From: Hwanghaeella grinnelliae
GTDB taxonomy: Bacteria; Pseudomonadota; Alphaproteobacteria; UBA8366; Aestuariispiraceae
Assembly (NCBI RefSeq): GCF_004005845.1
Contig: NZ_SADE01000001.1
Coordinates: 1,488,001-1,552,000, forward strand
DNA: 64,000 nt
Direction of reading: 5' to 3'
A program made the translations under genes and the position numbers. Shown piece by piece: positions 60,403-64,000 of the stretch; position 1 is the stretch's first letter, and every line of letters begins with the position of its first letter. Under the pieces are notes generated by a model that worked only from the letters and a program-made list of their open reading frames with translations, was not told the DNA's origin and ran no database searches.

Positions 60403-61581
60403 GTGGGGGTGGGCGCGTCCGCTGCGCAAGCCTGTAAATCTCCATCGGTCGTGATGTCTCTTCCCTCGACCCTGAAGTCACCTTTCTGGGGGCCGTATGC
60501 GGAAATAGCCGAACGCGCCGCGCGCGAGATGGACATCCGCCTTCGAATAACCAGGTCCACCGTCAGTGACCGGTCGGGTTACATGTCGCAAGTGCGGGAA
60601 GTCTTGACCGGAAACGCTCCCACAGCGGAAGAACCGCCGGACTATCTACTCGTCTTTCCCTATTTGGGTGCCGTTCCCGAGGTGATGGATCTGACCGAGC
60701 GTTTGGGCGTGCGCGTAGTGACCTTGAATTCGGCGCTGGGAAGGGATGACCAGGAAATCGTCGGCCGGCCCAGGGGGCGATACAAGCATTGGATTTTGCA
60801 GAGTTCGGCTGATGACGAAAAGGCGAGCTATGACTTAGCCGCGGCGCTTGACCGGGCGGCGCGCGCACGGTTCGCCTTGGACGACGGCGTCGTCGTCAGA
60901 ATGAACGCGATCGGCGGGGATCAAATTGCAGGGTCAAGCCTGAGGCGGCGCGAGGGTCTGGAACGGTTCATCCGGGCCGCGGCCGGCCGTGTTGCGTTGA
61001 ACCAGTTCGTATTTACGGATTGGGGGTACAATCGCGGTCGGGAAGTCAACGAAGGCATGATTCTCCGCCATGCGCGGACCCACGCGGTTTGGACGGCCAA
61101 CCTACCTTTGGGGCGGGCGGCGGCGGATGGATGGGATGCGTGGGCCGATACGTCCGCTGAGGCATCCGCCGATACGTCCGCCAGTACGTCCGCTAATACA
61201 TCCGCCAATACATCCGCCAATACATCCTCTGGGGCTGGATCGCGGCCGGTTGTCGGCTTATTTAGTGGCGCCTTTGACAGGGATGCCCAGGAAGGCTTGG
61301 AAAAGGGGCGGTTTTCCGCCGTCGCGGCCGGGCATTTTATCGAAGGCGGAATTTTGTTGGCGCTGCTGCTGGATCATTTCAACGGGTTCGACTTTGCCGA
61401 CGAAATAGGAACCGAACTCAAGATTCCCTTCCTCGTGGCGGGGCCGGAGGATCTTGAGGAAATCCAAAGGTTCATGAATCAATGGTCGGGTTCTGACAGC
61501 AAGTACAGCGGGTTTTCCAAGTGTCTTACGCGCGACCGGGAAAAGGATCGTTTAGACATAGGGAAGACCCTGGGCCAATAG
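60403..61581 (+). CDS. Orphan periplasmic binding protein, array copy 2 (start codon abnormal)
   Basis: The mature protein begins CKSPSVVMSLPSTLKSPFWG. The family landmarks YLLVFPYLGAVPEVMDLTER, GGDQIAGSSLRRREGLERFI, and AAGHFIEGGILLALLLDHFN are intact. The only canonical in-frame start is the GTG at 60403, which cuts the signal peptide to about 12 residues. A full signal peptide (FDIRRIAIRPSAAVLVTALC) is encoded upstream in frame, but back to the TAA at 60331 there is only ATC at 60334. A loop near residues 250-275 contains (A-x-T-S)n from 12-bp repeats. The C-terminus keeps the SKC cysteine. It is functional only if translation starts atypically. Confidence 0.78.
   Translation: MGVGASAAQACKSPSVVMSLPSTLKSPFWGPYAEIAERAAREMDIRLRITRSTVSDRSGYMSQVREVLTGNAPTAEEPPDYLLVFPYLGAVPEVMDLTERLGVRVVTLNSALGRDDQEIVGRPRGRYKHWILQSSADDEKASYDLAAALDRAARARFALDDGVVVRMNAIGGDQIAGSSLRRREGLERFIRAAAGRVALNQFVFTDWGYNRGREVNEGMILRHARTHAVWTANLPLGRAAADGWDAWADTSAEASADTSASTSANTSANTSANTSSGAGSRPVVGLFSGAFDRDAQEGLEKGRFSAVAAGHFIEGGILLALLLDHFNGFDFADEIGTELKIPFLVAGPEDLEEIQRFMNQWSGSDSKYSGFSKCLTRDREKDRLDIGKTLGQ
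61146..61233 (+). repeat. 12-bp minisatellite inside array copy 2
   Basis: About seven diverged tandem copies of a 12-bp unit (GCCGATACGTCC / GCCAATACATCC). The last units are nearly identical. They are in frame and encode Ala-Asp/Asn/Ser-Thr-Ser repeats in a surface loop absent from the other copies. Confidence 0.85.
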
Positions 61582-61590
61582 GGCGGTTCC

Positions 61591-61762
61591 GCATGCCGCC
61601 CGCGACCGGGATGGGGTTGGTGGGGCCTTTGACGACAGCGACTTGGATGGCGCCGAGGATGGCAGATTTGCTTCCGTCGTCGGTGGGCATGCCCTTCCGG
61701 TATTTACCGAAATGCTACAACGGCGCGCTCGATTACTACGACTTCAGCCGGGACAGCGTGTT
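61591..61762 (+). pseudogene. C-terminal remnant of a copy-1-like binding-protein gene
   Basis: The DNA encodes, in shifting frames, PPATGMG (compare PAIGMVSG in copy 1), then PFDDSDLDGAEDGRFASVVG (compare PFDDRALDGIDEGKFAAVVG), then GMPFRYLPKCYNGALDYYDF (compare GMPFRHLSKCYNGGLDYYDF). Relative to copy 1 the 164 bp between the two GGCAT sequences (59936-59940 and 60100-60104) are missing, leaving one GGCAT at 61686-61690. This is a microhomology deletion. The fragment lies in the upstream extension of the copy 3 reading frame. Confidence 0.8.
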
Positions 61763-61931
61763 TCCCCGTAAAAACGACCCCTTGGAACAATTTGTCACCC
61801 TGCCGATTTGGTGTTCGGGTTTCTCGGCATTGGGTGCTAGAGTACCGCTTTGGGGGGATGGTTTGTTCGTTGGCATAGATATGAGCCCGGCCCGTTTCCT
61901 GTGTTTCGGGGGCTGTCTGCGTGGCTTCAGT

Positions 61932-63068
61932 ATGCAGGTCGCCCTTCTATCACGGATCTTCATTGCGTTTGGTGTGCTCGCCGCGTTCGGTGCAATCGAC
62001 GCCGGGGCGTTCGCGGGTGGCTGTACCTCGCCGACGGTTGTGATGATCGTGCCGGACCATGAGGAGAATACCTTCTGGGGCCCCTATACGCGATTTACCC
62101 GGGCCGCCGCCGCCGACCTCGGTATCGATCTTCGGCTGGTTTTCGCTGAGCCGAATGACCGTTTCGATTATCTTGAACGCTTTATCGAGGTTCAGGCCGC
62201 ATATCCGCCGGCCGACTATGTCGCCGTCTTCGCCTATTTCGCCGGCCTGCCACAGGTATTGGAACTGGCGCAACGGACAGGGAACAAGGTCGTCACCTTC
62301 AATTCCGGCATATCGGACACCGACCGGGTGATCGTCGGAACCCCTCGGACTCGCTTTTCGAACTGGATACTGCACAGCCAGGCGGCGGATCTGGAGGCCG
62401 GCCGTCTGCAGGCCAGCGCGATCGTCGGCCGGGCCCGGAAGATGTTCGGGTTGAGCAAGACCGAAACCGTCCGGGTTACGGCCTTGGGCGGCAATCTGAC
62501 GACCGGCGCAAGCCTTGAGCGGCGCGACGGGTTAGCGGCTTTCTTCAGTGCCGGCGACCTTCCGGAGACGGTGAACCAATTCGTTTTCGCCAATTGGGAT
62601 TATGAAAGAGGCTTCTATACCGCCAAGGGGCTGTTCCAGCGTTATCCGGAAACCCACGCGGTCTGGACGGCATCCTTCGATTTGGGACGCGCGGCGATCG
62701 ATGCCTGGCGGGCGGTCCGGCCCGGAAAACCCCTGCCCATCGTCGGCACGATCAGTGGCGGCTGGGACGCCAGGGCCTTCGAAATGATGGAGCGGAAAGA
62801 ACTGGATGTGGTTTTGGGCGGGCATTTCTCCGAAGGGGCCTGGCTGATGGCGCTGATCCAGGATTATGACAGCGGCCTGGATTTCATCGACGAGGTCGGC
62901 ACCGAGCTGTATTTCCCGCTGGAACTGGCGGGGCCGGGCAATTTTGAGCGGATTCGGGAGACCTTCCGGGTCCGGGATTGGGACCGGATCGACTTCAAGC
63001 GGCTATCGAAATGTCACCGCCCGTTGCTGGAGCGCTACGATTTCAGCCTGCGAAACTTGCTGCGTTGA
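61932..63068 (+). CDS. Orphan periplasmic binding protein, array copy 3
   Basis: 378 aa from the ATG at 61932. The signal peptide LSRIFIAFGVLAAFGAIDAG is followed by AFAGGC. The mature part starts CTSPTVVMIVPDHEENTFWG. Landmarks are YVAVFAYFAGLPQVLELAQR, ALGGNLTTGASLERRDGLAA and VLGGHFSEGAWLMALIQDYD, with the C-terminal FKRLSKCHRPLLERYDFSL. It is more diverged from copies 1, 2 and 4 than they are from each other. The open frame extends upstream to 61521 through the pseudogene remnant, so an automatic start call there would be wrong. An ATG at 61881 is an alternative start. Confidence 0.83.
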   Translation: MQVALLSRIFIAFGVLAAFGAIDAGAFAGGCTSPTVVMIVPDHEENTFWGPYTRFTRAAAADLGIDLRLVFAEPNDRFDYLERFIEVQAAYPPADYVAVFAYFAGLPQVLELAQRTGNKVVTFNSGISDTDRVIVGTPRTRFSNWILHSQAADLEAGRLQASAIVGRARKMFGLSKTETVRVTALGGNLTTGASLERRDGLAAFFSAGDLPETVNQFVFANWDYERGFYTAKGLFQRYPETHAVWTASFDLGRAAIDAWRAVRPGKPLPIVGTISGGWDARAFEMMERKELDVVLGGHFSEGAWLMALIQDYDSGLDFIDEVGTELYFPLELAGPGNFERIRETFRVRDWDRIDFKRLSKCHRPLLERYDFSLRNLLR

Positions 63069-63234
63069 GAAGGCGTCGCGGAAAGACACCCGAAAGCCAG
63101 ACGTATTGCGCTGTCCGCACGCAAGCCGTCCTGACGAGAGGCGCTCAGAGACAGTAGAGCCGCGCTCTATTCCCGGTTTGACCACCGTGTCGGGGCATAG
63201 CGCAGTCAGATCGCGCGCCTGTCTAGGGATCGGC
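63069..63234. other. Unassigned spacer between copy 3 and the second remnant
   Basis: 166 bp with no recognised gene or repeat. Together with the remnant at 63235-63467 it forms the roughly 400-bp gap between copies 3 and 4. Confidence 0.4.
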
Positions 63235-63467
63235 AGGATGCCTTTCCGGCATTTGTCGGAATGCCACAACGCGGCGGTGGATCATCACGACTTCGGTCCG
63301 GACATCATTTCTCCGCACCAGGGCATGGCCTTTCAGATCTTTACGGCAAGGTGGACCATGGTTTGCCCATGACAATCCCGGGCAGTTTAATTATATACCC
63401 CTCGCTAATATAAAGTGCATGATTTCCCGGCAGTCGGCATTTGATCTTTGCGGCCGGTTGGCCACGT
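63235..63467 (+). pseudogene. Second C-terminal remnant plus array spacer copy B
   Basis: 63238-63300 encodes RMPFRHLSECHNAAVDHHDF, a degraded match to the copy 1 C-terminus (GMPFRHLSKCYNGGLDYYDF) with the key Lys-Cys altered to Glu-Cys. It is followed by DNA matching the spacer after copy 1. The relic shows that another copy-1-type gene once lay here and was deleted except for its last 20 codons and the downstream spacer. Confidence 0.78.
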
Positions 63468-64000
63468 TTGGAGGAATGGATCTTTTTCGATATCCGCCCT
63501 ATCGCTGCCGTTCTTGTGACGGCCTTGTGCGCCGTGGGTCCGGCACCCGCTGCCGCCGTGCCGGCGTGTGAATCCCCATCGGTCGTCATGTCCTTTCCCA
63601 CGACCTTAAAATCACCTTTTTGGGGCCCCTATGCGGAAATCGCGGAAAGGGCCGCGCGCGACCTGAACATCCACCTTAAAATATCCGCTTCCACCGGCAA
63701 TAATCGGTCGGATTTCATGGCGCGTTTGAGGGATGACCTTACCGGTAAAACTCTACCGGGGAATGAACCGCCGGACTATCTGCTCGTCTTCCCATATTTT
63801 GGTGTCGTTCCTGAGGTGATGGAGTTGTCAGAGCGTCTAGGCGTTCGCGTGGTGACCTTGAATTCGGCAGTGGGAAGCCATGACCGGGAAACCGTCGGCC
63901 AGCCCAGAGGGCGGTACAAGAACTGGATTTTGCAGAGTTTCGCGGATGACGAACAGGCGGGCTATGAATTGGCCGCGGCGCTTGAGCGGGCGGCGCGTCA
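63468..64000 (+). CDS. Orphan periplasmic binding protein, array copy 4 (cut by window end)
   Basis: Close relative of copy 2: the mature part starts CESPSVVMSFPTTLKSPFWG and contains YLLVFPYFGVVPEVMELSER and GRYKNWILQSFADDEQAGYE. The signal peptide FDIRPIAAVLVTALCAVG is in frame with a TTG at 63468. The obvious ATG at 63476, which has GGAGG just upstream, is one base out of frame before a run of five T. The gene may therefore use TTG, slip at the T-run, or carry a start-proximal frameshift. The 3' part is outside the window. Confidence 0.75.
   Translation, partial: MEEWIFFDIRPIAAVLVTALCAVGPAPAAAVPACESPSVVMSFPTTLKSPFWGPYAEIAERAARDLNIHLKISASTGNNRSDFMARLRDDLTGKTLPGNEPPDYLLVFPYFGVVPEVMELSERLGVRVVTLNSAVGSHDRETVGQPRGRYKNWILQSFADDEQAGYELAAALERAAR

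Noticed and set aside
61521-61931. N-terminal extension of array copy 3
   Set aside because: The open frame runs through the relic of another gene copy. The signal peptide starts at 61932.
1-64000. CRISPR arrays
   Set aside because: No regularly spaced identical direct repeats with unique spacers were seen. The tandem repeats present have no spacers.

Overview
The window is high-GC DNA from an alphaproteobacterium, most likely a Rhodospirillales-type, probably marine or soil organism. The pointers are the pcm-tolC-popZ-valS gene order, a PopZ homologue, TRAP transport genes, an EcfG-like sigma factor with CsbD/DUF1328/DUF2254 stress genes, a GcrA-like zinc-ribbon protein in the prophage, and a GTA-type holin. 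No database search was possible, so the taxonomy is inferred.

Layout. 0-3.8 kb: a TRAP transporter operon (dctQ-dctM-dctP, minus strand) divergent from a LysR regulator. 3.9-7.6 kb: a UbiA/DPPR-synthase-like prenyltransferase translationally coupled to a very large membrane protein fused to a methyltransferase. 7.7 kb: tRNA-Cys(GCA). 8-14.4 kb: pcm-like gene, tolC, popZ and valS. 14.5-17 kb: three tandem, diverged, orphan family-3-like periplasmic binding proteins. 17-20.3 kb: hutH-hutU. 20.4-24.7 kb: a lipoprotein/secreted-protein pair, an amidohydrolase, a small DUF2892 membrane protein and a sensor kinase. 24.7-34.7 kb: an envelope and stress island (glycine-zipper lipoprotein, two small exported proteins, CsbD, DUF1328, DUF2254, ECF sigma, a KdpD/KdpE-like pair lacking kdpFABC, an OmpA-domain protein, a VPxxP-CTERM protein). 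34.8-41.4 kb: GST, CoA-transferase, Gfo/Idh/MocA oxidoreductase, a pair of paralogues of unknown function, a DUF457 membrane hydrolase and two hypotheticals.

41.8-58.2 kb: a compact (about 16.5 kb) prophage-like module. It has an S24-type repressor with a replaced catalytic serine, a GcrA-C-terminus-like protein, large terminase, podovirus-type portal, scaffold, major capsid, Bbp16-like cement protein, T7-like tail tubes, tail fibres including an SGNH-hydrolase-like one, and holin/lysozyme. No integrase, replication gene or small terminase is visible.

58.3-64 kb: a RidA gene whose stop codon is followed in frame by a collagen-like repeat, then a tandem array of at least four orphan Peripla_BP_4-type binding proteins. 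Broken copies and duplicated spacers lie between them, and the array runs off the window end. The binding-protein array and the minimal prophage module are the most unusual parts.
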